Part shown: in pieces, positions 30,988-40,285 of the stretch
Layout of the letters: the number at the start of each line of letters is the position of its first letter
How positions within the stretch are numbered: the first letter of the stretch is position 1
Source of the DNA: Mycolicibacter heraklionensis
GTDB lineage: Bacteria; Actinomycetota; Actinomycetes; Mycobacteriales; Mycobacteriaceae
Direction: 5' to 3'
Length of the DNA: 64,000 bases
Assembly (NCBI RefSeq): GCF_001021505.1
Contig: NZ_LDPO01000014.1
Location: 62,001-126,000 of the forward strand
Notes under the pieces: generated by a model
What the model saw: only the letters and a program-made list of their open reading frames with translations
What the model was told of the DNA's origin: nothing
Database searches by the model: none
Translations under genes and position numbers: made by a program

Positions 30988-33900
30988 GAGCCTCCTGGTG
31001 GCGAGGGATCGCCGGATGATCGGGCCGCGACCGTTCCGCGGCGAGAGTCAGTGTCTTCATTGTGCACAAGCCGCAGCCGCGGCGCGGACTGACCGTTGGA
31101 CGGCTGCGGGCGGTTCGGTGGCCGCGGCCCGGGGACGATGAACTCCCTGGGCCTGGTCGCGTTCTCCTGCAACCCCGACAGCATCCGGGGCACCACAGCC
31201 GCGCCGACGGTGGCCACCGTTGCCGTCCCCAGCGCCTGAGCCCAGCCCAACGGCCCGATCGGGGTGCAACCCAGCAGCTGGCTGACACCCGGGATGGTGA
31301 TCAACGTCCCCATCACGCCGAGCGAGCCGACAGCGGTTGCCACCACCAGCGGATCCCGCGAATCCAACAGCGTCTGGCCCAGCTGGGTGGCGACCAGCGA
31401 CACCAGCGCCACCGTCGAGGCCCGTTGCGGACGCCCGGTGACCGAGGCCAGCCCCCAGGCGCCCACTGCGGCCGACGCCGTCGTCACACCGCGTACGGCC
31501 ACCGTGCGCCACAGGGCACGCTCGTCGGGGCCGTGCCCGCCGGCGGCGGCCTGCTCGTTGAGCGAACTGACCGCCAGCGCGGTGGCCGGCAGTGCGTCGG
31601 TCAACATGTTGACCAGCAGCAGCTGGCGCGCGTTCAGCGGTGAGCGGCCGGTCAGTGCGCTACCGATGATCGCGAACGCCACCTCGCCGGCATTACCGCC
31701 CAGCAGCACCGCCACCGCGGCCTGCACCCGCTGCCACAGTTCACGGCCTTCGTCCAGCGCGTCGAGAAGGGTGTCGATCCGCTCGTCGAGCAGCACCACG
31801 TCGGCGGCGGTGCTGGCCGCTTCGCTGCCGTGCGCGACCACCGCGATCCCGACCGTGGCGGCCCGGATCGCCGCCGCGTCGTTCGCGCCGTCGCCGACCA
31901 TCGCCGACACCTTGCCGGTGCGCTCCAGAGTCTGAACGATCTGCACCTTGTTCTCCGGAGACATCCGGGCGAACACCACGCGCTCGGCCACCGCAAGTTC
32001 TTGGCCCTTGCGGGACAACGCATCCCACTGCGCACCGCTGATCACCTGATCGCTGTCGACCTCCAGGCCCATCTCCCGCGCGATCGTGGTGGCGGTCAGC
32101 GGGTGGTCGCCGGTGATGAGCCGCACCGGAATTCGGCGGCGCTTGAGGTCGGCGAGCAGTTCGGCGGCCTCGTCGCGTGGAGTGTCGGACAGGCCGAGCA
32201 GGCCGACGAAGGTCAGTCCGTCGCGGCAGTACTCGGCGATCTCGTCGGGCTCGGGATCCGCACCCAGCGCCATGCGTTGCGCGGCGGTCAAGTCCCGGCG
32301 GGCCACCGCGATCACCCGCAGGCCCTCGGCAGCCAGGGCGGCCACCGACTTCTTGATGGCCGGGCCGGCCCCGGTGCACGCCAGCACCACTTCCGGGGCG
32401 CCCTTGAGGGTCAGTTCGGTTCCCCGCACCGAGGCCGAGAACGGGCGGCCGGAGCGGAACGGCAGATGTGCCGCGGCGGGACCCTCGGGTGCACCGGCCA
32501 CTCCCGCTGCGGCGGCGCCCTCCACGATGGCGGTGTCGGTGGCGTGCACGTGGCGGGTGCCGTTGGACACCGGGGCCGCGCTGGCCGCAAAGCGCAGTAC
32601 GTCGTCGTCGGTGAAGCCCGCCGCCGGGTGCACCTGCGACACCCGCAGCCGGTTGCGGCTCAGCGTTCCGGTCTTGTCGAAGCAGACCACGTCGACGCGG
32701 CCGAGTGCCTCCACCGAACGCGGCACCCGCACCAGCACACCGGCTTTGGTCAACCGTCGGGCCGACGCCTGCTGGGACAGGGTGGCCACCAGCGGCAGCC
32801 CTTCGGGGATGGCCGCGACGCTGACCGCGATGCCGCTGGCCACCGCCTGACGCAACCCGATCCGGCGGGCCATGCCCAGGCCGGTCACCAGCGCACCGCC
32901 GGCCAGGCTGATCCGCCATGCCTTACTGGTGAGCAGGCTCAGCTGATGCTGCAGCCCGATCGCGGACTGATCGCCGGCCACCAGTTCGGCTGCCCGTCGT
33001 CCGTGGGTGTCGCCGCCGCTCGCGGTCACCAGTGCCACCGCGGTTCCGGTCACCACGGTGGTCCCCGCGTAGACCATGCATTCCCGATCTGCCAGATCCG
33101 CACCCGGAGTGGCCTCAACCTGCTTGACCACGGTCAGCGACTCACCGGTCAGCGACGACTCGTCGACCTCCAGATCGGTCGCTTCGATCAACCGGCCATC
33201 AGCGGGCACCACCTCGTGGGCGTGCACCTCGATCACATCTCCCGGGAGCAGCTCCTCGGCCGGGATCTCGCAGTGACTGCCGTCGGGCAGGACCTTGCGC
33301 GCCGCCGGAATCTGTTCGTTCAGCAGGACGTTGAGCCGGCGCTCGGCGATGAGTCGCTGCGCGGCGGCCAGCATCGCGTTGCCGCCCAGCACCGAACCGA
33401 CCAGCATCGCGTCGACGGGTGAACCCAGCACCGCGCTGGCCGCGGCCCCCAGCGCCAGCACCGGCGTGATGGGGTCGGACAGTTCACTGCGCACGGCCTG
33501 GGCGAACTGCCGCAGCATTCTCGGCGGCGCGGTCCGCTGGGCGCCGCGGCGCGCCAGATCCACTGCCGCCAGCGCGGCCGCCGCGGCCGGCGCATGGTGG
33601 GGCGTGGCCGGCTCCGCCAGCTCCGGCGGCGGCAACACCGCCCGTACCTGGTCGACGGACATCGCGTGCCACTCGTGCACGGCTGCCGGCCGGGGCACCG
33701 CGGCGTCCACGGCCCGGCGGGCCAGCCAGTAACCCGACAGTGCGCCGGCCGCCGCGCCTGTGGTCACCGGACCCGGTCCGCTGCCGCGTACCCCGGGCAG
33801 CATCAGCAGCGAGCCCAATGCGGTAGCGCCGGTGGCGATCTCGACGCCGCGATGGCTGGCGGAGCGGGCGGCGGGCAAGGAATGCAGCACCCGCCACGCC

Positions 33901-35525
33901 GCAGCCAGGTCGGTCAGCAGTACGTCGGCGCACCAGGGCGGGACGCCCTGTCCCGGCAGCACGCCCAGTGCCACGTCGGCCGCGGCCAAGGCCTCGACCG
34001 CCACCGAGGACAGCACCGCGACGTCATGGCCGTCGGCCTGGTAGGCGGCGACGGCGGCGGCCAGCGCCTGGTCGATCGATGCGCCGTCCAGGGGCCGGAT
34101 TTCGTCGAAGATCGGACGCAGCTCGCCGAGCGCCTCGGCTTCGACCGAGACCACTTCGACGTCGGCGCGGCGGGCCTCGGTCACCACCGCGGACGCCAGA
34201 GGCAGCAGTGCGGGCTGGAACGATGCCTGCACACCGGAGCGCGGGCCGATGCGATGCCATCCCGGTGTCAGGTCGGCGTCGTTCAGCCGGGCCTGAGCCT
34301 GCGCCCACGCGGCGCGCAGTTCGTCGTCGTCGGCGCCGCGCACCTGCATCACCCGCAGCGTCTCCCCACACAGCACTCGGGGATCGATGACCACCGTGTC
34401 GACGCGGTCGAGCTCACGCAGGCTGCCCGGCCGCAGCACGACGGTGTCGTGCCGATCGGCCAGGCCGCGGCCCAGGGTGGCGGCGAACGACTCGCGTGCG
34501 GTGCGGGTGGCCTTCGGCGCGGTCACCGCGGCGGCCGTCCCGGCCAGATCCGGGTTGCGGGTCGCGGCACCGATCACCCCGGCGCCCACGACCTGCGCCC
34601 AGGCGCTGCGGGTCAAGTGCCGCTCCACCGGACCCGGCGGCCGCGGCGCCGGCCGCTCCGGGACGGCGACCGGCGGATGCTCGGCGTGCTCGGCGAGCTC
34701 CGGTTCTCGGCGGCGCCAGGCCCGCGCCTCGGCGCGTTCCTCCCCGGCGCGCATCGCCTCTACCGACAGGTCCACCGCCAGCGCGGTAGGCGCGGTGTTG
34801 AGGGTGTGCACGCCGGCGCTGGCCAGTGCCAACAGCGCATCGGTGGTCTGTTTGCCGATGCTGTCTTCCAGCAGTCGGCGCAGTCGAGGCTGGTAGTCGA
34901 CGACGACCACGCCGGCCTCCAGGCCCAGTGGCAGGCCCGGCAGCCGCAGCAGCCGGCCCACTGTCGCCGCGCCCAAGCCGGCGATGTTGGCGCCGACAGT
35001 CAAAGCGCGCAGCATCTCGGTCATCCCGTCACCGGGCAGGCTCACCGGTGCATGTCCGCGGGGTTTCGCCCGGCGGTTAGCGAGGCTCGACGCAGGAGAG
35101 TCGAAGCTGGACCGCCGAATCCGATCCGGGCTGTGCCGGCTCTCGGTGTCGGACACCACCTGGCACAGTTCGCGCACCGATACGACGTCGTCGGCGGTGG
35201 GGTCCAGCCCCACCACCAGGCGCGACAACGGGTGGTTCAAGCGGACCGAGACCACGCCGGGCAGCGCCCGGGCAGCACCCAGTACGGCGGTTGCCAGCTC
35301 GGCGCCGGCCGGGCCGTCGAGCCCACGGATCTCGACCCAGGCTCGGCCCTCGCCGCGGAAACACCGCCGGGACAGCACCGGGCCGCCGTCGCCGTTCGGC
35401 AGGATCGCGCCGGCCACCCCGGCAGCGGTCTGGACCGAGGCATCGATCAGCGCTGAGGTCAGTTGGACACCGAAACTCGCTGCGCGCAGCGGCAAAGAGT
35501 GCCTGATGGCACGTCCTAAACTCAC
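30984..35525 (-). CDS. ctpH: giant P-type ATPase CtpH
   Basis: A 1513-residue P-type ATPase, nearly twice the usual length and close to M. tuberculosis CtpH (Rv0425c). The N-terminal 600 residues hold soluble and membrane-associated segments particular to CtpH/CtpI. The catalytic core has TGES at about 792 (actuator), the phosphorylated Asp950 in CFDKTGTLSRN, the nucleotide-binding domain, and GDGANDAAA at about 1208 (hinge). The last membrane helices run to about 1460, followed by a Pro/Arg-rich tail. It moves a cation (suggested metal or Ca2+-type) across the membrane at the cost of ATP. A dispersed repeat is inserted in frame at residues about 137-150. Confidence 0.92.
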   Translation of the reverse strand: MSLGRAIRHSLPLRAASFGVQLTSALIDASVQTAAGVAGAILPNGDGGPVLSRRCFRGEGRAWVEIRGLDGPAGAELATAVLGAARALPGVVSVRLNHPLSRLVVGLDPTADDVVSVRELCQVVSDTESRHSPDRIRRSSFDSPASSLANRRAKPRGHAPVSLPGDGMTEMLRALTVGANIAGLGAATVGRLLRLPGLPLGLEAGVVVVDYQPRLRRLLEDSIGKQTTDALLALASAGVHTLNTAPTALAVDLSVEAMRAGEERAEARAWRRREPELAEHAEHPPVAVPERPAPRPPGPVERHLTRSAWAQVVGAGVIGAATRNPDLAGTAAAVTAPKATRTARESFAATLGRGLADRHDTVVLRPGSLRELDRVDTVVIDPRVLCGETLRVMQVRGADDDELRAAWAQAQARLNDADLTPGWHRIGPRSGVQASFQPALLPLASAVVTEARRADVEVVSVEAEALGELRPIFDEIRPLDGASIDQALAAAVAAYQADGHDVAVLSSVAVEALAAADVALGVLPGQGVPPWCADVLLTDLAAAWRVLHSLPAARSASHRGVEIATGATALGSLLMLPGVRGSGPGPVTTGAAAGALSGYWLARRAVDAAVPRPAAVHEWHAMSVDQVRAVLPPPELAEPATPHHAPAAAAALAAVDLARRGAQRTAPPRMLRQFAQAVRSELSDPITPVLALGAAASAVLGSPVDAMLVGSVLGGNAMLAAAQRLIAERRLNVLLNEQIPAARKVLPDGSHCEIPAEELLPGDVIEVHAHEVVPADGRLIEATDLEVDESSLTGESLTVVKQVEATPGADLADRECMVYAGTTVVTGTAVALVTASGGDTHGRRAAELVAGDQSAIGLQHQLSLLTSKAWRISLAGGALVTGLGMARRIGLRQAVASGIAVSVAAIPEGLPLVATLSQQASARRLTKAGVLVRVPRSVEALGRVDVVCFDKTGTLSRNRLRVSQVHPAAGFTDDDVLRFAASAAPVSNGTRHVHATDTAIVEGAAAAGVAGAPEGPAAAHLPFRSGRPFSASVRGTELTLKGAPEVVLACTGAGPAIKKSVAALAAEGLRVIAVARRDLTAAQRMALGADPEPDEIAEYCRDGLTFVGLLGLSDTPRDEAAELLADLKRRRIPVRLITGDHPLTATTIAREMGLEVDSDQVISGAQWDALSRKGQELAVAERVVFARMSPENKVQIVQTLERTGKVSAMVGDGANDAAAIRAATVGIAVVAHGSEAASTAADVVLLDERIDTLLDALDEGRELWQRVQAAVAVLLGGNAGEVAFAIIGSALTGRSPLNARQLLLVNMLTDALPATALAVSSLNEQAAAGGHGPDERALWRTVAVRGVTTASAAVGAWGLASVTGRPQRASTVALVSLVATQLGQTLLDSRDPLVVATAVGSLGVMGTLITIPGVSQLLGCTPIGPLGWAQALGTATVATVGAAVVPRMLSGLQENATRPREFIVPGPRPPNRPQPSNGQSAPRLRLVHNEDTDSRRGTVAARSSGDPSPPGGS
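35077..35116 (-). repeat. copy B of the dispersed repeat, in frame inside ctpH
   Basis: The minus-strand sequence is GGCGGTCCAGCTTCGACTCT and continues to CTCGCTAA. It equals copy A apart from single-base deletions and one or two substitutions. It encodes RRSSFDSPASSLANRR in the N-terminal region of CtpH, keeping the frame. The reading orientation is opposite to that of copy C in the GNAT gene. Confidence 0.8.
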
Positions 35526-35535
35526 TCGTACCCGA

Positions 35536-36024
35536 TTAGTGGCGGGTGCGGGTGCGGGTGCTGCTGGCGCCGCTTCGTGATTGCCGTGCCGCGGTCTTCT
35601 TCGGCTGCGCGCTGCGACGCGACGACGTCGAGGAGTTCGTCGACTTCACCGGTTTCGTCGCCTTCGCCGGCGGCGCCGCCTTGAGGGGCCGCGCGGGCGC
35701 GGCTGGAGCCTTGGCCGGCGCCTTGCTGTCATCGGACCGGTTGGTCAGTTGCTTGAGCACCAGTGCGGTGCCGCCCACCGCGACCAGCACCGGCCACTCG
35801 ACCAGCCCGGCCACGCCGAGGGCGCCCAGGGTCAGTGCGGCCGCGGGGGTGGAGTGGCTGCCGGTGCGCAGCCCACGCTGCACGCCGCCGGCCGCACCTT
35901 TCACGCCGCCGATTACCCCGTTGACTGCGGCACCGCCGATCGCTCCGGCCGCTTCAGTGGTCATAGTGACCGCGCGGTTCGCCGCTCCGGCCACTTTCCT
36001 TACCGTCCCTGCGACGGCGTTCAT
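35536..36024 (-). CDS. membrane-associated basic-tail protein (Rv0426c-like)
   Basis: A 162-residue protein. The N-terminal 60 residues are Gly/Ala/Val-rich (AAGAIGGAAVNGVIGGVKGA), followed by a hydrophobic stretch (ALTLGALGVAGLVEWPVLVAVGGTALVL) that could span the membrane. The last 65 residues are a Lys/Pro/Ala/Ser/Arg-rich tail (KAPAKAPAAPARPLKAAPPA, RTRTRH end), histone-like in composition, and may bind nucleic acid or acidic polymer. It lies 10 bp upstream of ctpH on the same strand, so they are probably cotranscribed. The position matches M. tuberculosis Rv0426c. No enzymatic function is evident. Confidence 0.75.
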   Translation of the reverse strand: MNAVAGTVRKVAGAANRAVTMTTEAAGAIGGAAVNGVIGGVKGAAGGVQRGLRTGSHSTPAAALTLGALGVAGLVEWPVLVAVGGTALVLKQLTNRSDDSKAPAKAPAAPARPLKAAPPAKATKPVKSTNSSTSSRRSAQPKKTAARQSRSGASSTRTRTRH

Positions 36025-36131
36025 GGGTATTCCCTGCCCTTCAAATGAGCAAATTGGATAATCCGCCTATCTTATGCGCGATTTCGCGATCGGGCCCGAA
36101 ATCCACACCGAATTCATAGAACCGCGGGTAG

Positions 36132-36944
36132 TCAGTCTTGCTGGATCTCGACCAGCACCGGAGCGTGGTCACTCGGCGACTTGCCCTTGCGTTCCTCGCG
36201 GACGATCTCGGCGTGCGCGACCCGCGTCGCCAGCGCGGGGGAGCCCAGGATGAAATCGATGCGCATGCCCTGCTTCTTCGGGAACCGCAGCTGGGTGTAG
36301 TCCCAGTAGGTGTAGACGCCGGGGCCGGGCGTGAAGGGCCGTACCACGTCGAGGAATTGCGCGTCGGCCATCGCCTGGAACGCCATGCGCTCCGGTTGCG
36401 AGACGTGCGTCGCACCTTCGAAGAACTCCATGCTCCATACGTCGTCGTCCTGCGGAGCGATGTTCCAGTCGCCCACCAGGGCGATCGGCGCCGACGGATC
36501 GTCGCGCAACCACCCTTCGGCGGTATCGCGCAGGGCCGCAAGCCAATCCAGCTTGTAGGTGTAGTGCGGGTCGTTCAGGGCGCGTCCGTTGGGCACGTAG
36601 AGGCTCCATACCCGCACCCCGCCGCAGGTGGCGCCCAGCGCGCGCGCCTCCACGGTGGGATCGGCGTCAGCCTTGGCCCAGGCCGGTTGGCCGGGAAACC
36701 CGACCTCGACGTTGTCCAGGCCGACCCGTGAGGCGATCGCCACCCCGTTCCACTGGTTGTGGCCCACATGCGCCACTTCGTAGCCCAGCTCGTGAAACGC
36801 CCATGTCGGAAACTGTGCGTCGCTGCACTTGGTCTCCTGCATGGCCAGCACGTCGACCTCGGCGCGAGCCAGCCAATCGGTCACCCGGTCCACCCGAGAG
36901 CGGATGGAGTTGACATTCCAGGTGGCCAGTCGCAGCGCAGTCAC
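36132..36944 (-). CDS. xthA: exodeoxyribonuclease III / AP endonuclease
   Basis: A 270-residue ExoIII-family nuclease (endonuclease/exonuclease/phosphatase fold) that cuts DNA at abasic sites and repairs 3' blocks. Motifs in order are LATWNVNSIRSRVDR, LAMQETK (metal Glu), YVPNG, VGDWNIAP (Asp/Asn pair), FTYWDYTQ-like YTYWDYTQ and the C-terminal SDHAPV with catalytic His. The start is GTG at 36944. It is the homologue of M. tuberculosis Rv0427c and follows the GNAT gene by 9 bp, making a def-GNAT-xthA operon likely. Confidence 0.93.
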   Translation of the reverse strand: MTALRLATWNVNSIRSRVDRVTDWLARAEVDVLAMQETKCSDAQFPTWAFHELGYEVAHVGHNQWNGVAIASRVGLDNVEVGFPGQPAWAKADADPTVEARALGATCGGVRVWSLYVPNGRALNDPHYTYKLDWLAALRDTAEGWLRDDPSAPIALVGDWNIAPQDDDVWSMEFFEGATHVSQPERMAFQAMADAQFLDVVRPFTPGPGVYTYWDYTQLRFPKKQGMRIDFILGSPALATRVAHAEIVREERKGKSPSDHAPVLVEIQQD

Positions 36945-36953
36945 GCAGCCACC

Positions 36954-37940
36954 CTAGTTCGACGGCGGCGACCCGCCGGAAAGCGATCGGGCATCGAGAT
37001 AGCGGGTGCGGTGTTGGCCGGCGAATCCGACCGCTTCGAAGAACTCGAACGCCGCCGGGTCGGCGGGTCTGAACGGCGGTCCCAGCCTCGCCTCTCCTTC
37101 GTCGAGGCTCGCTGAACCACCGGTCGACACCTGGGCGTAGCCGCGGGTCGCGCCGCGGTCGGCGCCCCAGGCCTGCAACGCGGCGCAGATCGCGCGCCCG
37201 TAGCCCTGCAGACGGCGGTCGTCGGCCACCCGAACCGCCGTCAGCCCCAGCCAGCGGGTGCCGTCCTGGCCCTCGGTGACGGTGCCCCGACCGACCGCCA
37301 CTCCGGGGATCGAGGCAAAGACCACCGCGCCGTCGACCACCGCGGTCAGCACCTCGACAGGCACGTCCTGGCCGAACACCGCCAGCCAGTCGGCGTCGGG
37401 TTCGGCCGCCGTGAGCACGTCGCCCGGGGCCGGGCCGGCGGTCACCTCGCCCACCAGGGTGCGGGTCTCGTATCGCGTCGGGATGTCCTCCGGCAACCGC
37501 AGCAGGCGCTCCGGCACCGCCAGGTACGGCGGTAGACCGCGCTGCGCGTACCAGTCGGTGATCGCCGGAATGGTGTTCGCGTGGGCGAACATGTCCAGGG
37601 GCACAGCGGAATTGGCCGCGAGGCCGGCGCCAGGGCCCGCCCGGAGCAACCAGCCGTCCAGCCATCGGTGTTCACTGCCCGGCCAGGCCAGCGCGGCGGC
37701 ATGCTCGACGGAGCGAATCGTTGAGTTCTTCACCGGCCGGTCGGTCAGCCGGCGCACGTACAACACGTCGGCGTGCCGGCACTCATGGGTCACCCCGTCG
37801 GCCGAGCGGACCCGTACCAGCGGCCCGGCCGCCACCAGATGCCCGATCACGTCACCCATCGGCGGCTCGGAACCAGGGGGACGCAGGTAGCGCAGGCTCA
37901 CCCGGACCCCGATCGCGGGGAGTTCGGGCGGTTGGGACAT
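36954..37940 (-). CDS. GNAT-family N-acetyltransferase (Rv0428c-like)
   Basis: A 328-residue protein. The N-terminal part (1-90) is a small beta domain (VRVSLRYLRPPGSEPPMGDV) and the C-terminal half is a GNAT acetyltransferase fold with the acetyl-CoA loop VADDRRLQGYGRAICAAL. After GYAQV the usual short loop before FFEAVGF is lengthened by a copy of the dispersed repeat (residues about 275-288: SASLDEGEARLGPP), which keeps the frame. Acceptor substrate is unknown. The ATG at 37940 lies 10 bp after the def stop. Confidence 0.85.
   Translation of the reverse strand: MSQPPELPAIGVRVSLRYLRPPGSEPPMGDVIGHLVAAGPLVRVRSADGVTHECRHADVLYVRRLTDRPVKNSTIRSVEHAAALAWPGSEHRWLDGWLLRAGPGAGLAANSAVPLDMFAHANTIPAITDWYAQRGLPPYLAVPERLLRLPEDIPTRYETRTLVGEVTAGPAPGDVLTAAEPDADWLAVFGQDVPVEVLTAVVDGAVVFASIPGVAVGRGTVTEGQDGTRWLGLTAVRVADDRRLQGYGRAICAALQAWGADRGATRGYAQVSTGGSASLDEGEARLGPPFRPADPAAFEFFEAVGFAGQHRTRYLDARSLSGGSPPSN
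37076..37116 (+). repeat. copy C of the dispersed repeat, in frame inside the GNAT gene
   Basis: This 41-bp copy differs from the intergenic copy A at only four positions, with no gaps. Read on the gene strand it gives SASLDEGEARLGPP in a surface loop of the acetyltransferase fold. In ctpH the same element is read from its other strand. Confidence 0.82.
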
Positions 37941-37950
37941 CAACGGCTCG

Positions 37951-38544
37951 TCAGTGACCGAACGGGTCGGGTACGTCGCCCGGCGTCCACGACAGGCCGG
38001 GGACCCCCCAGCCGTTGGCCTTGACCGTCCGTTTTGCGGCGCGGGCGTGCCGGCCCACCAGCATGTCCAGGTAGAGCAACCCGTCGAGGTGGCCGGTCTC
38101 GTGCTGCAGCATCCGGGCGAACAGCCCGGTGCCCTCCAACGTGACCGGGTTGCCGTCGGCGTCCAGTCCGGTGACCCGCGCCCACTGCGCCCGGCCGGTC
38201 GGAAACGATTCGCCGGGCACCGACAGGCAGCCTTCGTCGTCATCATCGGGGTCGGGCATGGTTTCGGGCCGCTCGGAGGTCTCCAGCACCGGGTTGACCA
38301 CCACGCCGCGGCGCCGCGTGGTGGAGCGGCGGTCGTCGGCGCAGTCATAGACGAAGACCCGCAGCCCCACGCCAATCTGGTTGGCGGCCAAGCCGACGCC
38401 GTTCGCGGCGTCCATGGTCTCGTACATCGTGGTGATCAGCTCACCCAGGTCAGCCGGCAACGAGCCGTCATCGCCGACGGGCACCGGGCTGGTCGGAGTG
38501 TGCAGGACGGGATCGCCCACAATGCGGATGGGTAGGACGGCCAT
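37951..38544 (-). CDS. def: peptide deformylase
   Basis: A 197-residue metallo-enzyme removing the formyl group from nascent proteins. All three motifs are intact: [10 protein letters not shown] (residues 49-58), EGCLS with metal ligand Cys106, and QHETGHLDG with His148, Glu149 and His152. The loop between motifs 1 and 2 is long and acidic (PDPDDDDEG), and it has the long insertion-containing form of mycobacterial Def (Rv0429c). The start ATG at 38544 is the usual [15 protein letters not shown]. Confidence 0.95.
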   Translation of the reverse strand: MAVLPIRIVGDPVLHTPTSPVPVGDDGSLPADLGELITTMYETMDAANGVGLAANQIGVGLRVFVYDCADDRRSTTRRRGVVVNPVLETSERPETMPDPDDDDEGCLSVPGESFPTGRAQWARVTGLDADGNPVTLEGTGLFARMLQHETGHLDGLLYLDMLVGRHARAAKRTVKANGWGVPGLSWTPGDVPDPFGH

Positions 38545-38720
38545 GACCGAAAAGCTTAAAGTGGCCGTTCGATGTCAAGTGCAGTGGCCATGGCGACTCG
38601 CGGGGCCGGCTCCCGGTTCAACACAGCCTGCCGTGATTCAATATTCGCTCAGGAGCAGGCCGCCGAAAACAAGCGAACGTTTGCAGCGAGAGAACTTTCC
38701 GGAAGGGTCCAGGAAACGAT

Positions 38721-39029
38721 ATGGACGGCGCCATGGCGCAGGCGAATCGCTCAGGGGACGATTCGGAACCCACCGACGGCCTGAGCCGTCGCGAACACGA
38801 CATCCTGTCCTTCGAACGGGACTGGTGGAAGTACGCGGGCGCCAAAGAAGAGGCCATCAAGGAGCGCTTCGCACTGTCGGCGACCCGCTACTACCAGGTC
38901 CTCAACGCGCTTGTCGACCGGCCTGAGGCCCTGGCCGCCGACCCGATGCTGGTCAAACGACTGCGCAGGCTGCGGTCCAGTCGCCAGAAGGCGCGCGCCG
39001 CACGCCGGCTCGGTTTCGACATCACCTGA
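38721..39029 (+). CDS. DUF3263 protein (Rv0430-like)
   Basis: A 102-residue small helical protein. The DUF3263 core is LSRREHDILSFERDWWKYAG followed by KEEAIKERFALSATRYYQVLN, which looks like a helix-turn-helix (AT-YYQVLNALVDRPEAL), with a very basic C-terminal stretch (KRLRRLRSSRQKARAARRLG) suited to nucleic-acid binding. The start is ATG 38721, with ATG 38733 as alternative. It diverges from def and is followed by virR, as in M. tuberculosis Rv0430-Rv0431. A transcription-regulator role is plausible but not shown. Confidence 0.83.
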   Translation: MDGAMAQANRSGDDSEPTDGLSRREHDILSFERDWWKYAGAKEEAIKERFALSATRYYQVLNALVDRPEALAADPMLVKRLRRLRSSRQKARAARRLGFDIT

Positions 39030-39094
39030 TTGCCGGACACCTTGATTGCTGGGCGTTTATAGGTTATGGCCCGCTCCTCGATACAGTGGGCGCA

Positions 39095-39565
39095 ATGAAC
39101 GACCACGTTCCTGACTCCTCCCGACTCCCGCTCCGGGCCATGGTGATGGTGCTGCTGTTCTTGGGCACCGTCTTCCTGCTCGTCGGATTTCAAGCCCTCG
39201 GATCCTCGGGTACCGACGACGACGCCGATCACTCGACGACGGCCCAACCCGTCACCACCGCCTCGGCGCCGGCCAAGCCCGAACGCCCCGCCCGCAAGTC
39301 CGACGTGCGGGTCTTCAACATCTCCGAACAGGCGGGGCTGGCCGGGCACACCGCCGACCGGCTGCGCGAAGCCGGGTGGAACGTGACCGAGATCGGCAAC
39401 CTCGAACTGCCCGAGGTCACCCAGACCACCGTCTACTTCGGCGACGCCGAGGGAGAGCAGGACGCGGCCCATTCGGTCGCCCAGGTGCTGGGAGCCGCCG
39501 TCGAGCCGCGCATCCCCGACGTGGCCGAGCAACCACCGGGCGTCATCGTGGTGGTCGCGGGTTAA
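39095..39565 (+). CDS. virR: VirR, LytR_C-domain membrane protein (Rv0431-like)
   Basis: A 156-residue protein with a short cytosolic start, a transmembrane segment (MVMVLLFLGTVFLLVGF), a Ser/Thr/Pro-rich linker and a C-terminal LytR_C domain (DVRVFNISEQAGLAGHTADR onward). In M. tuberculosis VirR controls extracellular vesicle release and cell-wall integrity, probably by holding enzymes at the wall. The start ATG 39095 is chosen; a GTG three codons upstream is an alternative. A 9-bp gap to sodC suggests cotranscription. Confidence 0.86.
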   Translation: MNDHVPDSSRLPLRAMVMVLLFLGTVFLLVGFQALGSSGTDDDADHSTTAQPVTTASAPAKPERPARKSDVRVFNISEQAGLAGHTADRLREAGWNVTEIGNLELPEVTQTTVYFGDAEGEQDAAHSVAQVLGAAVEPRIPDVAEQPPGVIVVVAG

Positions 39566-39574
39566 GCTCCTCGC

Positions 39575-40285
39575 ATGGTCACAGGTCACCGCAGAGCTCT
39601 TACCGCCGTCGTCTTCGCCACCCCGGTTGCGTTGCTCGCGGCATGCAGTCCCCCCAACCAGCTGCCCTCCGACGCGCCCGGCACCACGCCGGCCATCTGG
39701 ACCGGGTCGGCGGCGCCGTCGGCCTCGGAGTCCGAGTCGGGTGGTTCGAGTGGTTCGGACAGTCTCGTCGCGCACCTGACGACCCCCGATGGCGGCCAGG
39801 TCGCCACCGCGACGTTCGAGTTCAGCAAAGCCGGCGGCAAGGAGTTCGCCACCGTGACCGTGCGGACCACCAGCACCGGTGTGCTGTCGCCCGGTTTCCA
39901 CGGCCTGCACATCCACGCCATCGGTAAATGCGAGGGCGAGTCGGTGGCCCCCACCGGTGGGGCGCCGGGCGGCTTCCTGTCGGCCGGCGGGCACTTCCAG
40001 GCGCCCGGCCACAGCGAGCACCCGCAGAGTGGGGACCTGACGTCATTGCAGGTGCGCTCCGACGGCAGTGGGCTGTTGGTCACCACCACCGACGCGTTCA
40101 CCAAAGCTGAACTGCTTGCCGGTGACGGGACCTCGATCATCATCCACGCTGACGACGACAACTTCGCCAACATCCCGGCGGACCGCTACACCCAGGTCAA
40201 CGGCACGCCCGGCCCGGATCAGACCACGCTGACCACCGGAGATGCCGGGAAGCGGATTGCGTGTGGTGTCATCGGCGCCGGATAG
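39575..40285 (+). CDS. sodC: Cu(-Zn) superoxide dismutase lipoprotein
   Basis: A 236-residue exported dismutase. The signal peptide ends in the lipobox LLAAC with Cys24, followed by a Ser/Glu/Gly linker and the SodC fold from about residue 60. Copper ligands are seen in [13 protein letters not shown] (two His) and [18 protein letters not shown], with the last His in [10 protein letters not shown]. The disulfide Cys pair is KCEGE and IACGVIG. It detoxifies superoxide outside the membrane. It is the homologue of M. tuberculosis Rv0432. Confidence 0.94.
   Translation: MVTGHRRALTAVVFATPVALLAACSPPNQLPSDAPGTTPAIWTGSAAPSASESESGGSSGSDSLVAHLTTPDGGQVATATFEFSKAGGKEFATVTVRTTSTGVLSPGFHGLHIHAIGKCEGESVAPTGGAPGGFLSAGGHFQAPGHSEHPQSGDLTSLQVRSDGSGLLVTTTDAFTKAELLAGDGTSIIIHADDDNFANIPADRYTQVNGTPGPDQTTLTTGDAGKRIACGVIGAG

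Noticed and set aside
36041..36131. Out-of-frame stretch after xthA reading DYPRFYEFGVDFGPDREIAH
   Set aside because: It looked like a lost C-terminus, but xthA already ends normally at its family length and the stretch has poor GC-rich third positions; probably intergenic.
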